Shown here: positions 1 through 8,966 of the stretch, piece after piece
Layout of the letters: every line of letters starts with the position of its first letter
Numbering within the stretch: position 1 is the first letter of the stretch
Assembly (NCBI GenBank): GCA_902614975.1
Contig: CACMND010000002.1
Span: 1-64,000 of the forward strand
Length of the DNA stretch: 64,000 bases
From: an uncultured Pelagibacteraceae bacterium
Lineage (GTDB): Bacteria; Pseudomonadota; Alphaproteobacteria; Pelagibacterales; Pelagibacteraceae
Reading direction: 5' to 3'
Made by a program: the position numbers and the translations under genes
Notes under the pieces: model-generated
Database searches by the model: none
Seen by the model: the letters and a program-made list of their open reading frames with translations, nothing else
What the model was told of the DNA's origin: nothing

Positions 1-51
1 ATTATTTTTTTTAAAAGAATTTATAAAATAAAATTTATTTGGAATATTTTT

Positions 52-714
52 ATGCATATAACTGTTAAAAACTTACTTAATATTAGTGAAAAAGTTAAGA
101 CAAAGTTTGATACAAGTAATAAATTGGTAAAGTTACCAGAAATAATTGCTGTTTCTAAAACATTTAAAATTGAATACATATTACCGGTTTTAAATCACGG
201 ACACATCCATTTTGGAGAAAATAAAGTTCAAGAGGCTGTTGAGAAGTGGGGCCCAATAAAGGATGAAAACAAAAAAGTAAAACTACATTTAATAGGAAAA
301 CTCCAAACTAATAAAGTTAAATTAGCCTTAAATTTATTTGATTATATTCATTCATTAGATAGCGAAAAACTTGCAAATAAAATTAGCAAAGTTCAAAATG
401 AAATAAATGTAAATACTAAACTGTTTATTCAAGTAAATATTGGAAATGAAATTCAAAAATCGGGTATTTCAGAAGATGAAGTTGTAAGTTTCTATGATTA
501 TTGTAAGAGTTTAAAACTGGATGTAATTGGACTAATGTGCATTCCACCTTTAAATGAAGAAACTAGCAAATATTTTTCGAAAATGAATGAAATAAATAAA
601 AAATTAAAACTTAATGAGTTAAGTATGGGTATGTCGTCTGACTATTTAGAGGCTATAGAGAATAATGCAACTTTCATAAGAATTGGATCTAGTATATTTG
701 GTCAAAGAAGTTAA
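52..714 (+). CDS. yggS: YggS/PLPBP-family pyridoxal phosphate homeostasis protein
   Basis: A single-domain PLP-binding TIM-barrel protein of 220 residues, the usual length for the YggS/PROSC family. The PLP lysine is K36 in AVSKTF, followed by FGENKVQEAVEKW and HLIGKLQTNK, and the C-terminal SMGMSSDYLEAI and RIGSSIFG phosphate-binding motifs are intact. The family buffers free PLP and affects amino acid and keto acid balance; it has no racemase activity despite the fold. The ATG start leaves a short N-terminal extension before the core. Its stop overlaps the convergent L,D-transpeptidase-like gene by four bases. Confidence 0.93.
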   Translation: MHITVKNLLNISEKVKTKFDTSNKLVKLPEIIAVSKTFKIEYILPVLNHGHIHFGENKVQEAVEKWGPIKDENKKVKLHLIGKLQTNKVKLALNLFDYIHSLDSEKLANKISKVQNEINVNTKLFIQVNIGNEIQKSGISEDEVVSFYDYCKSLKLDVIGLMCIPPLNEETSKYFSKMNEINKKLKLNELSMGMSSDYLEAIENNATFIRIGSSIFGQRS

Positions 715-1205
715 AGAATTTGTATTTCAGTTTTCTTGCTCAACAATTTTAACATTATTAAGAAATCTTTTTCTGCAAGTCCAATACATCCTGCGGTGGG
801 TCTATAATTTTTTGTTAAGTGTATAAAAATAGCACTACCTCTCCCAATTTTTGGTTTATTCCAATTGTACTTAATTGGAATTAAAAAATTGTATTTGTAG
901 TCATGTCGGAATAATCTTTCGCATTTTAATTTAGAATTTAAATTTATTAATTTATTATATTTATTTAATGAATTAATATCATCGCACCAACCCATATGTT
1001 TTCTTATCTCGAACACTTTCAATTTTGTTTTAGGAAGTTTCTTTCTATCTTTTCTGAAATACAGTGGTCCTAGCGCATACCTTCCAGTAGGTGTTTTTTT
1101 ATCCCCTTCATATTTATTTTTTGAAAATCCATTTTTTCCAACGCAACATTTAAATTTAAAATCACCAAAAATTAGTGTATGTTTATTTTTTACAATAATT
1201 GTCAT
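711..1205 (-). CDS. L,D-transpeptidase (YkuD) family protein without signal peptide
   Basis: A small 164-residue YkuD-fold protein. The catalytic signature is H129 in IFIHL followed by TAGCIGL with the nucleophile C140, matching the family pattern H-x(n)-[ST]-x-GC. GDKKTPTGRYALG near residues 35-46 is the other typical block. Family members cross-link peptidoglycan or attach proteins to it in the periplasm. I see no hydrophobic leader at the N-terminus (MTIIVKNKHTLIFG), so export is not explained by the sequence. Only about 10 bases separate its start from the divergent winged-helix gene, so the two probably share a control region. Confidence 0.8.
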   Translation of the reverse strand: MTIIVKNKHTLIFGDFKFKCCVGKNGFSKNKYEGDKKTPTGRYALGPLYFRKDRKKLPKTKLKVFEIRKHMGWCDDINSLNKYNKLINLNSKLKCERLFRHDYKYNFLIPIKYNWNKPKIGRGSAIFIHLTKNYRPTAGCIGLAEKDFLIMLKLLSKKTEIQIL

Positions 1206-1215
1206 CTTTATATTT

Positions 1216-1779
1216 ATGAGTTTAAACCAATCTTTAATTATTTATAGGTTTCCAACATTATTCAAGATATTAAATGAAATAAAAAGTAATTTAAATTTTA
1301 ATATTGAATACTTTAATGATGACCAATTTAAAAAAAATCTGAATAATAGAAATTTCGTAGTTATTTCAGGAGATAACAAGAAAAATTTTCAAAACCAGCT
1401 TAAAATCGAGGAATTTCCATTAGATATCCAAAAATTTATTGAAATCGTTAATGTCCAATTTTTAAAAAATAAATTTAATCAGCAGAACAATGTCAAAACA
1501 GGTAGATATAGTATCAATTTAAACTCAAGGGTTATGCTATTTGATGAAAAATCACTTCAGCTAACAGAGAAAGAAATGAAAATAATAAGTTTTCTAAATA
1601 ATTCTAAGGGACCAGTAAAGATAAATAAACTGCAATCAGAAGTTTGGGGATATAAGTCAAAATTAGAAACTCATACTGTTGAAACCCATGTCTATAGACT
1701 AAGAAAAAAAGTTGAAAAAAAATTCAATGATAAATCATTTATAATCAGTTTGAAAAATGGCTATAAAATCGAAAATTAA
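1216..1779 (+). CDS. winged-helix (OmpR/PhoB-type) DNA-binding protein, orphan
   Basis: 187 residues. The last 85 or so form a Trans_reg_C winged helix: LTEKEMKIISFL, then the recognition-helix segment THTVETHVYRLRKKV and the wing FIISLKNGYKIEN. The first 80 residues resemble a receiver domain in length and strand pattern, but I cannot find the acidic pocket and phospho-acceptor aspartate of a working receiver. No histidine kinase gene is nearby. It may be a phosphorylation-independent regulator; its targets are unknown. Its last 23 bases overlap the start of the arfA-like gene in another frame, so the two are probably co-transcribed. Confidence 0.75.
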   Translation: MSLNQSLIIYRFPTLFKILNEIKSNLNFNIEYFNDDQFKKNLNNRNFVVISGDNKKNFQNQLKIEEFPLDIQKFIEIVNVQFLKNKFNQQNNVKTGRYSINLNSRVMLFDEKSLQLTEKEMKIISFLNNSKGPVKINKLQSEVWGYKSKLETHTVETHVYRLRKKVEKKFNDKSFIISLKNGYKIEN

Positions 1780-1885
1780 AAAAAACCAATTTGCAAAAGA
1801 ATTATTTACTAAGAAATATAAGCAAAGAGTTGTAAAACCAAAAAAAGGGAAAGGAAGCTTTAGTAGAAAAAATACTAAAGTCTAG
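1757..1885 (+). CDS. arfA: ArfA-like alternative ribosome-rescue factor (42 aa)
   Basis: A 42-residue basic protein. Its centre, RVVKPKKGKGSFSRK (residues 24-38), matches the conserved core of ArfA, whose E. coli counterpart reads RVEKNKKGKGSYMRK, and the upstream FAKELFTKKYKQ fits the ArfA helix that precedes it. ArfA binds ribosomes stalled on mRNAs lacking a stop codon and recruits RF2 to release the peptide, backing up tmRNA. The start lies inside the 3' end of the winged-helix gene and the 3' end overlaps the convergent adenosine kinase stop. An 8-bp hairpin sits in the last ten codons, as in the E. coli gene. ArfA is best known in beta- and gammaproteobacteria, so its presence here is notable. 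Identification is by motif only. Confidence 0.8.
   Translation: MAIKSKIKKNQFAKELFTKKYKQRVVKPKKGKGSFSRKNTKV
1858..1880 (+). promoter_or_regulatory. hairpin inside the arfA-like coding sequence
   Basis: CTTTAGTA, a 7-base GAAAAAA loop, then TACTAAAG: a perfect 8-bp stem beginning at codon 34 (Ser of KGKGS) and ending just before the stop. In E. coli a hairpin in the same relative place makes arfA mRNA end without a stop codon, by termination or RNase III cleavage, so that tmRNA keeps ArfA low. The stem could equally act as a terminator for the convergent adenosine kinase transcript, since on that strand it is followed a little later by a T run. Function is inferred. Confidence 0.6.
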
Positions 1886-2804
1886 CTCCAATCTGCTGTA
1901 TCACCTTTGAAGACATTTCTCTTCCTTTGTCCAAACACTGTTTAGTATCTAATTTATTTAAATATCCATGTAAATAACCAGCTGCAAATAAATCACCTGC
2001 ACCTGTAAGATCTTTCACTTCTAAATTTTTGAATACATCATTTTCTATTACCTCATTATCAAATATTGAAACAGCTCCTTTTTCTCCGCGAGTAATTACA
2101 AGATGTTTCTTTAAACTTTTACCAAAATCAATTACTTGATTAAAATTTTCAGCGTCAATTAATGACATCATCTCTTGTTCGTTAGCAAAGGTAATATCTA
2201 ATTTATTTTTTACTAAATCTAAAAAATTAGCTTTATGTCTATCCACACAAAATTTATCTGATAAGGACATAGCAACTTTATTTGCACTCTTAATTGCTTT
2301 TTCAAATGCATTTTTGGGTTCGCCCTCATCCCACAAATAACCTTCTAGGAAAATCATTTCAGACTGTTTTATGACGTCATTGTTTATATCATTTTCATTA
2401 ATTTTTCCTGCAATACCTAAAAATGTGCACATTGTCCTTTCTGAGTCTGGAGTTATTAAAATTAAGCATGTCCCAGTTGGTAAATCTTCTTTTTTTTTTG
2501 AGTAAAAATATTCAACTTTTTCTGATTTTAATCCATCTTCATACTTAGATCCCAGTTCATCATCGCTAACTTTCCCGATAAAACCTGCTTTATTTTTTAG
2601 TTGAGATAATCCAACAATAGAATTAGCCACTGATCCACCAGATATGGTTTTTTCGATTTTAAGACTTGATAACATTGATTGAAATTCTTGTTTATCGAAA
2701 ATCAATTTCATAGTTCCTTTTGTTAATTTATTTTGATCAATAAAATTTTCATCAACTTTACAAATTACATCAACAATTGCATTTCCGATCCCTAATATTT
2801 TCAT
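1875..2804 (-). CDS. PfkB-family adenosine kinase-like sugar/nucleoside kinase
   Basis: 309 residues from the chosen start. It has the PfkB family N-terminal block MKILGIGNAIVDV, the substrate-binding GGSVANS near residue 56, and the C-terminal signature DLTGAGDLFAAGYL with the catalytic aspartate. The protein most resembles alphaproteobacterial adenosine kinase-like enzymes, which phosphorylate adenosine or a related ribosyl compound; the exact substrate cannot be read from sequence. The open frame extends 24 codons further upstream, but that would run through the preceding gene's stop. The ATG at 2804, two bases after that stop, gives the normal family N-terminus. Confidence 0.88.
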   Translation of the reverse strand: MKILGIGNAIVDVICKVDENFIDQNKLTKGTMKLIFDKQEFQSMLSSLKIEKTISGGSVANSIVGLSQLKNKAGFIGKVSDDELGSKYEDGLKSEKVEYFYSKKKEDLPTGTCLILITPDSERTMCTFLGIAGKINENDINNDVIKQSEMIFLEGYLWDEGEPKNAFEKAIKSANKVAMSLSDKFCVDRHKANFLDLVKNKLDITFANEQEMMSLIDAENFNQVIDFGKSLKKHLVITRGEKGAVSIFDNEVIENDVFKNLEVKDLTGAGDLFAAGYLHGYLNKLDTKQCLDKGREMSSKVIQQIGARL

Positions 2805-2806
2805 AT

Positions 2807-3499
2807 TTACATTTTTGTCCATTCGTTTAGTGGAGGCATACCCATCTCCAAAAGATTTGAATCTTTTGCTATACACACAATATCTGCTGATATAGAAATT
2901 CTTTCATCATTACTTTCGGTAGGTTGTGTAGAATGAATTGTTTTTGAGGGAAAAATTATAATGTCATTTTCTTCAACATTAACAATTGCCTGAGTTACAT
3001 TAAAGGGATTCATTTTTTTAACTATACCTTTCTGTAATGCTGTATCTGATCTGAAAATACCAGGCATAATTTCATTTTTATAACTTTCATCAAACATAAC
3101 AAGATTTGAATCTTGTTTATTCTTTTTCAAATAGAATGCAAAAGAAATATGTGATTGAAAATGTCTGTGTTTTTTTATTCTTTCATTTCCTTCTGAAATA
3201 GTTGCCCAGGATCTTTGGATGTATAAATCTATTAATTTGCTATCAATTTCGACACAATTTAAATATTCCCATATTCTTTTAGTAATTTCGTTAAAAAGAT
3301 TTTGGAATTTTACGTTCTTATGTATAAACTCATAACCTTGTGTATCTCCAGTCCAAGCATTAGTTTTAGTTTGGTAATTAGTATTTTTCGAATTTTTTTT
3401 CATATCTCTTATTTCATTAATCATTAGAGCTTTTTCATCATCTGAAATATCAATTTTGTCCTTGAGTATTGTTAGTGGAAAAAGATTTATTAAATTCAT
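2807..3499 (-). CDS. putative 2OG-Fe(II) oxygenase (TIGR02466-like)
   Basis: 230 residues with the double-stranded beta-helix features of a 2-oxoglutarate/Fe(II) dioxygenase. The iron ligand region is KHRHFQSHISFAFYLK, and the distal block is IIFPSKTIHSTQPT followed by ERISISAD, giving the distal histidine and the 2OG-binding arginine. Members of this group are common in marine alphaproteobacteria and phages; the substrate is not known. It sits between nth and the adenosine kinase on the same strand with gaps of 0-2 bases, so it is almost certainly in one transcript with them. Confidence 0.75.
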   Translation of the reverse strand: MNLINLFPLTILKDKIDISDDEKALMINEIRDMKKNSKNTNYQTKTNAWTGDTQGYEFIHKNVKFQNLFNEITKRIWEYLNCVEIDSKLIDLYIQRSWATISEGNERIKKHRHFQSHISFAFYLKKNKQDSNLVMFDESYKNEIMPGIFRSDTALQKGIVKKMNPFNVTQAIVNVEENDIIIFPSKTIHSTQPTESNDERISISADIVCIAKDSNLLEMGMPPLNEWTKM

Positions 3500-4153
3500 T
3501 TATGCTTTAATTGTTCTTATTGGTTTTTTTCTATTAGGATAACAAGTAGTACAAATTTTACAAGTTATACCGTAACACTCTCTTGCTTTGCAATATTCTC
3601 TCCCATAATAAATTATTTGAAGATGTAACTTATTCCAATACTTCTTTGGAAATAATCGCTTCAAATCTTTCTCAGTTTGCACCACATTTTTTCCATTTGT
3701 TAAACCCCATCTTTGTGCAAGTCTATGTATATGTGTATCAATCGGAAATGCTGGATAGCCAAATCCTTGAGACATCACAACACTAGCTGTCTTGTGTCCA
3801 ACGCCAGGTAATTTTTCCAACTCATCAAAAGTTTTGGGAACTTTACCATCATACTTTTCAACTAAAATTTTTGATAAAAAGTAAATACTTTTTGCTTTAA
3901 CTCTAAATATTCCAATACTTCTTATTAATTTTTCAATTTTTTTTCTTCCAAGTTTAACAAAATCTTTAGGTTTATTATATTTCGGATAAATATCCTTTGT
4001 AACATTATTTACATTCACATCTGTACATTGAGCAGAAAGTAAAACGGATACTAGTAGTGTAAATTTATTTCTATGTTTTAGTGGTATGGGTGTTTTTGGA
4101 TAAATTTTATTAAGTATTTTTAAAACAATTTTAGCTCTCTGTACTTCATTCAT
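3500..4153 (-). CDS. nth: endonuclease III (DNA glycosylase/AP lyase)
   Basis: 217 residues, normal length. It has the helix-hairpin-helix LEKLPGVGHKTASVV carrying the catalytic lysine, the catalytic aspartate in FPIDTHIHR, and a C-terminal [4Fe-4S] cluster loop with cysteines in CKARECYGITCKICTTC. The enzyme removes oxidised pyrimidines and nicks the abasic site in base excision repair. It overlaps the start of dapB by one base; the dapB-nth pairing is typical of alphaproteobacteria. Confidence 0.96.
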   Translation of the reverse strand: MNEVQRAKIVLKILNKIYPKTPIPLKHRNKFTLLVSVLLSAQCTDVNVNNVTKDIYPKYNKPKDFVKLGRKKIEKLIRSIGIFRVKAKSIYFLSKILVEKYDGKVPKTFDELEKLPGVGHKTASVVMSQGFGYPAFPIDTHIHRLAQRWGLTNGKNVVQTEKDLKRLFPKKYWNKLHLQIIYYGREYCKARECYGITCKICTTCYPNRKKPIRTIKA

Positions 4154-4929
4154 TAATTAAAATTGAGAATGTCTCTCATTGAATAAAGACCTGGCTTTTT
4201 ATTAATTAGCCATTTAGCTGCAGTTATTGCACCATCTGAATACAATGTTCTATCAAAAGCTTCGTGGTTTAATGCAATTATTTCCTTTCCGCTCGAGAAA
4301 GTAACTTCATGTTCACCTATTATTTCACCTTTCCTAATAGAATTAAAATTAATTTTTTTTCCGTAAGGAAATTTTTTTTTATTTAAATATTTTTTACCTA
4401 CTAGCTTATAAAAGTTCTTTTTTTTTCCTATAGCTATACCTTTACCTAGCATGAGAGCTGTTCCAGATGGATAGTCTTTCTTATGTTTATGATGCACCTC
4501 ATAAACTTTACTTAGATAGTTATTACCCAAAGTTTTAGATGTAATTTCAGTAAGATACATAAGTAAATTTATTCCTAGGCTCATATTACCGGCTTTTAAA
4601 ATTGGAATTTTTTTTGAATAATTCTCAATTAGACTCTCTTGTTTTTTTGTGAACCCAGTTGTACCTATGACTACCTTTTTTTTTAGTTCAGTCGCAATTT
4701 TTAAGACCTCGAATGTGCAATTAGGTACAGTAAAATCTATTATAACATCTGCTTTTTTTAGTGATTTTTCAGAGTTCATCTCAAGTTTAATGCCATTAAT
4801 TTTTTTATTAATTATTCTATTTTCTGTTAGAGAGATTAATTTAGTGGACTTATCTTTTTTGGCAGATTTGATGAGCTGCTGGCCCATTCTACCCATGCAT
4901 CCAGTTATCGCTAATTTAATTATTTTCAT
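4153..4929 (-). CDS. dapB: 4-hydroxy-tetrahydrodipicolinate reductase
   Basis: 258 residues. The N-terminal Rossmann motif is AITGCMGRMGQ, the middle block IGTTGFTKKQ plus GNMSLGINLL is conserved, and the catalytic region is EVHHKHKKDYPSGTA with the paired histidines and the substrate lysine. It reduces the DapA product with NAD(P)H in the diaminopimelate branch that feeds lysine and peptidoglycan; lysA for the last lysine step lies elsewhere in this window. Its start overlaps the FkbM gene by 14 bases. Confidence 0.96.
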   Translation of the reverse strand: MKIIKLAITGCMGRMGQQLIKSAKKDKSTKLISLTENRIINKKINGIKLEMNSEKSLKKADVIIDFTVPNCTFEVLKIATELKKKVVIGTTGFTKKQESLIENYSKKIPILKAGNMSLGINLLMYLTEITSKTLGNNYLSKVYEVHHKHKKDYPSGTALMLGKGIAIGKKKNFYKLVGKKYLNKKKFPYGKKINFNSIRKGEIIGEHEVTFSSGKEIIALNHEAFDRTLYSDGAITAAKWLINKKPGLYSMRDILNFN

Positions 4930-5797
4930 TATGTTTTTTTGTTAAAATATAATCACCAATAGTTTGATATCTAGTATCAGTTTTATTTAAAATTTCAAAT
5001 AACTTTGTAGTTTGAATTTTTTTAAAATTTAAATCGAATAAATTAAGTTTATTTCTTAATAAAAATTTATCAAATTCAAATTTGAAATTTTCTTCATTGT
5101 TGATCAACATTTTTGAAAACTCAAAAAATATAAAAATATTATGATATTTTATCATTTCCTCCATTCCTTTTAATGCTTTAAATTCATATCCTTCAATATC
5201 AATTTTAACAATTAAGTTTCTGGATAAATTAATAATTTTGTTTTTAACTAGTCCATCCAAAGAATAAATTTTTAATCTTTCAGTTTCATTTTTATTATCA
5301 TTTATAAATCTGAAGGATCCAGAATTGTTATAATTATTTAAATTTTCATCAAATAATTTATATTCATTCTTATCTCCTATACCGTAATTAAATATTTTAA
5401 TATTTTTAAAACTATTTAATTTTACATTTTCTGTTAATCTATTTATGTTTTTTTTAGACGCATCGAATGCGTAGACGTTTATAGCTGGATTATGTGCTGC
5501 AATGGGTATTGAATATGCACCATAATTACACCCACAATCTATAAAAGTGAAATCATCATTTTTTATTAAATTTATTATTATATCTATGTTTTCTTTATCC
5601 CACTCTTTAAGGTTTTTTAGTATCCACCTGCTTAAATCTTTTTTACTTGGATATGAATAAAATTTGTAATTTTTAAAATCTAAGATAATTGGACCTTTAG
5701 TTAAAAACTTAAATAAAGAAAAAAAAAAATAGTATAATTTACTTTTTTCTTTATTTATATAGTAGTTTACAACTCTTTGGAAAATAAAATTAAACAT
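4916..5797 (-). CDS. FkbM family SAM-dependent methyltransferase
   Basis: 293 residues. The methyltransferase fold starts near residue 85 with the SAM loop FTFIDCGCNYGAYSIPIA, followed by the acidic strand NVYAFDASKKN. VKIDIEGYEFKALKGM is the FkbM-family signature. These enzymes O-methylate sugars or small polar groups; the acceptor here is unknown. It stands between dnaJ and dapB, genes that are usually close neighbours in this group, and is very rich in A, T, Asn and Lys, so it may be an insertion into an otherwise conserved block. Confidence 0.82.
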   Translation of the reverse strand: MFNFIFQRVVNYYINKEKSKLYYFFFSLFKFLTKGPIILDFKNYKFYSYPSKKDLSRWILKNLKEWDKENIDIIINLIKNDDFTFIDCGCNYGAYSIPIAAHNPAINVYAFDASKKNINRLTENVKLNSFKNIKIFNYGIGDKNEYKLFDENLNNYNNSGSFRFINDNKNETERLKIYSLDGLVKNKIINLSRNLIVKIDIEGYEFKALKGMEEMIKYHNIFIFFEFSKMLINNEENFKFEFDKFLLRNKLNLFDLNFKKIQTTKLFEILNKTDTRYQTIGDYILTKKHNENN

Positions 5798-5829
5798 CTA
5801 TTTAGTATAAAATAGATTAGCACCACTAA

Positions 5830-6954
5830 CTAGTTTTTCCAAAAACTTTTAGCTTTTTGAAAGAATTTTTTAATACTTGGGTTAGATTTTTCATTTTCAA
5901 TTTCTCTAAATTTTTCTAGTAATTCTTTTTGTTCTTTATTTAGTGATATTGGAACCTCAGTATTTACTTGTACGTAAAGGTCTCCAAAGTCATTCCCTCT
6001 CATATAAGGCATTCCTTTCCCCTTTAACCTGAATTGCTTACCACTTTGAGTACCTGCAGGAATTTTAATTTTAGCTTTACCGCCATCAATTGTTGGAATT
6101 TCAATTGAGGTGCCAAGAGCAGCATCTGCTATAGAAACTGGACATTCAAAAAATAAGTTTTCATCAGATCTTTTAAATAACTCATGAGAATGAACATTAA
6201 TGAATAAATATAAATCACCAGTACTACCCCCTCTTGACCCAGCTTCACCTTTTCCTGAAAGCCTTATTCTAGTTCCATCATCCACACCTTTTGGAATAGT
6301 AACCGATAATCTTTTTGAAGCTTGTTTTTTCCCTTGTCCATTGCAGTTTGTGCAAGGATGAGTAATTTCTTCACCAACACCTGCACATTGAGGGCATGTT
6401 TGCTGTACTGTGAAAAAACCTTGGCTTGATCTAACTTGACCATGACCACCACACATCGAGCATGCTCCAGCTTGATACCCAGGTTTTGAACCTGAACCAC
6501 TACAAGTGTCACATTTTTCAGATGTAGAAAATTTTATGTCTTGTTTCTTTCCAGAAAAAGCTTCTTCCAAAGATATAGATAAATCATATCTTAAATCCGA
6601 CCCTCTATTATTTGACCTTCTTGATCTACGGCCTCCACCAAAACCTTCACCAAAAAAGTCCTCAAAAATATCAGAGAAATGATTTGAAAAGTCAAAATTT
6701 CCAAATCCACCTCTTCCACCACCTCCATTTTCAAAAGCAGCATGACCAAAATTATCATAATTTTGTTTTCTCTCTGAATTAGATAGAACGTGGTAAGCTT
6801 CTGATGCTTCTTTAAACTTTTCCTCAGCTCCTTTATCACCCTTATTTTTATCAGGATGAAATTTAACTGCGAGTTTCCTGTAAGCTGATTTTATTTGGTC
6901 TGCTGAAGCACTTTTATTTACACCTAAAACTTCGTAATAATCTCTTTTTGCCAT
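5830..6954 (-). CDS. dnaJ: chaperone protein DnaJ
   Basis: 374 residues, the standard type I DnaJ layout. The J domain carries the HPD motif (KFHPDKNKG, about residue 33), followed by a Gly/Phe-rich region (residues 75-110). Four CxxCxGxG-type zinc repeats lie at about 148-205 ([32 protein letters not shown]), then the C-terminal substrate-binding domains. It delivers substrates to DnaK and stimulates its ATPase. The gene follows dnaK by 28 bases. Confidence 0.98.
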   Translation of the reverse strand: MAKRDYYEVLGVNKSASADQIKSAYRKLAVKFHPDKNKGDKGAEEKFKEASEAYHVLSNSERKQNYDNFGHAAFENGGGGRGGFGNFDFSNHFSDIFEDFFGEGFGGGRRSRRSNNRGSDLRYDLSISLEEAFSGKKQDIKFSTSEKCDTCSGSGSKPGYQAGACSMCGGHGQVRSSQGFFTVQQTCPQCAGVGEEITHPCTNCNGQGKKQASKRLSVTIPKGVDDGTRIRLSGKGEAGSRGGSTGDLYLFINVHSHELFKRSDENLFFECPVSIADAALGTSIEIPTIDGGKAKIKIPAGTQSGKQFRLKGKGMPYMRGNDFGDLYVQVNTEVPISLNKEQKELLEKFREIENEKSNPSIKKFFQKAKSFWKN

Positions 6955-6982
6955 AACATGTTATAGACAAACAGTTGTTTTG

Positions 6983-8905
6983 TTAGGCGCTTTTTTCTTT
7001 ATTCTCGTCTTTTACTTCTTCAAAATCTGCATCAACAACGTTATCGTCTTTCGTATCTTCTTTCTTTGCGTCTTTTGGAGCATCTTCAGGTTTTGCACCT
7101 TGTTGTGATTTATAGATTGCTTCACCTAATTTCATAGATGCCTGAACTAAATCTTGTGTTTTCTTCTTAATTTCTTCAACATCAGTTCCCTTAAGTGCAT
7201 TTCTTAGGTTAGCTGATGCATCTTCAATAGCTTTCTTATCTGCGTCTGAAACTTTACTTCCGTGTTCCTTTAAATTTTTTTCAGTAGAGTGTATTAATGT
7301 ATCTGCTTGATTTCTTGCATCAACAGCTTCTCTTTTCTTTTTATCCTCTTCTTTATTCGATTCTGCATCTTTTACCATTTGACTAATTTCTTCATCACTT
7401 AATCCTCCAGATGCTTGAATTTGAATTTTTTGTTCTTTACCAGTCCCTTTGTCTTTAGCCGATACATTAACTATACCATTTGCATCAATATCAAATGTCA
7501 CTTCAATTTGTGGAACACCCCTTGGTGCTGGAGCAATACCAACTAATTCAAAATTCCCTAAAACTTTGTTATCTGATGCCATTTCTCTTTCACCCTGAAG
7601 AACTCTGATTGATACTGCGGGTTGGTTGTCCTCAGCGGTTGAAAATACTTGGCTCTTTTTAGTTGGAATTGTTGTATTCTTATCAATTAATTTTGTTGAT
7701 ACACCACCCAATGTTTCTATTCCTAAAGATAAAGGGGTTACATCTAAAAGTAACACATCTTTTACATCACCTTGTAACACACCTGCTTGAATCGCTGCAC
7801 CCATTGCAACAACTTCATCAGGATTGACTGATTTATTAGGATCTTTGCCAAAGAAATTTTTTACTTCTTCTATTACTTTAGGCATTCTAGTCATACCACC
7901 AACTAATACAATTTCATCTACCTCGCTTGCAGATAGACCTGCATCTTTTAAAGCAGTTTTGCATGGTGGTATTGTTCTTGAAATTAGATCTTCGACCAAT
8001 GCTTCTAATTTAGCTCTAGTCATTTTCAAGTTAATATGTTTCGGTCCAGTTTTGTCAGCTGTAATAAATGGTAAATTTATCTCAGTTTGTGTCGCAGATG
8101 ATAATTCAATTTTTGCTTTTTCTGCAGCTTCTTTTAATCTCTGCAAAGCTAATTTATCTGATTTTAAATCAATGCCGTTTTCTTTTTTAAATTCTGAAAG
8201 CAAATAATCTACAATAGAATTATCAAAATCCTCTCCACCTAAAAAAGTATCACCATTGGTTGATTTAACTTCAAATACTCCATCGCCTAATTCAAGAATT
8301 GAAACATCAAATGTTCCACCACCTAGATCGTAGACTGCTATTTTTTTATTAGCTTTCTTATCTAAACCATAAGCTAGAGATGCTGCTGTGGGCTCATTTA
8401 TAATTCTTAAAACTTCAAGGCCAGCTATTTTACCGGCATCCTTGGTAGCTTGTCTCTGAGCATCATTGAAGTATGCTGGAACAGTTATAACAGCTTGTTT
8501 TACTTCTGAACCTAGATATTTTTCTGCTGTCTCTTTCATTTTTTGCAGAGTGAAAGCTGAAATTTGTGATGGAGAATATTTTTGGCCCTTTGCTTCAATC
8601 CATGCGTCGCCTTTATCAGAATTAACTATTTTGAAAGGTGCAGTCTCTACATCTTTTTTAACTGTTGAATCGTCAAAATTTCTTCCAATTAATCTTTTAA
8701 CTGCAAATATTGTATTTTCAGGATTTGTAACTGCCTGTCTTTTTGCAGGTTGACCTATTAATTTTTCACCTTCATCTGTGAATGCAACAACTGATGGCGT
8801 TGTTCTTGCTCCTTCAGCATTTTCTAAAACTTTTGCTTGTGTTCCTTCCATAACGGCTACACAAGAATTTGTTGTTCCTAAATCTATTCCTATAACTTTA
8901 CTCAT
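6983..8905 (-). CDS. dnaK: chaperone protein DnaK (Hsp70)
   Basis: 640 residues, full length. Conserved blocks include [17 protein letters not shown] at the N-terminus, [18 protein letters not shown] near residue 193, [12 protein letters not shown] near 335, and the linker [13 protein letters not shown] near 387, followed by the substrate-binding domain and a lid with a charged tail ending in [12 protein letters not shown]. It is the ATP-driven folding chaperone working with DnaJ and GrpE, which flank it on the same strand. Confidence 0.99.
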   Translation of the reverse strand: MSKVIGIDLGTTNSCVAVMEGTQAKVLENAEGARTTPSVVAFTDEGEKLIGQPAKRQAVTNPENTIFAVKRLIGRNFDDSTVKKDVETAPFKIVNSDKGDAWIEAKGQKYSPSQISAFTLQKMKETAEKYLGSEVKQAVITVPAYFNDAQRQATKDAGKIAGLEVLRIINEPTAASLAYGLDKKANKKIAVYDLGGGTFDVSILELGDGVFEVKSTNGDTFLGGEDFDNSIVDYLLSEFKKENGIDLKSDKLALQRLKEAAEKAKIELSSATQTEINLPFITADKTGPKHINLKMTRAKLEALVEDLISRTIPPCKTALKDAGLSASEVDEIVLVGGMTRMPKVIEEVKNFFGKDPNKSVNPDEVVAMGAAIQAGVLQGDVKDVLLLDVTPLSLGIETLGGVSTKLIDKNTTIPTKKSQVFSTAEDNQPAVSIRVLQGEREMASDNKVLGNFELVGIAPAPRGVPQIEVTFDIDANGIVNVSAKDKGTGKEQKIQIQASGGLSDEEISQMVKDAESNKEEDKKKREAVDARNQADTLIHSTEKNLKEHGSKVSDADKKAIEDASANLRNALKGTDVEEIKKKTQDLVQASMKLGEAIYKSQQGAKPEDAPKDAKKEDTKDDNVVDADFEEVKDENKEKSA

Positions 8906-8966
8906 AATTAATCCTATTTGAAGCTCATATAAGTGTTAATTTTACAACTACAACCATGATAAATAA

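Noticed and set aside
6264-6839. Frames antisense or out of frame inside dnaJ (also inside dnaK, katG, infB, pnp and fabB)
   Set aside because: They show no family motifs and lie wholly inside well-supported genes; they are by-products of codon bias.
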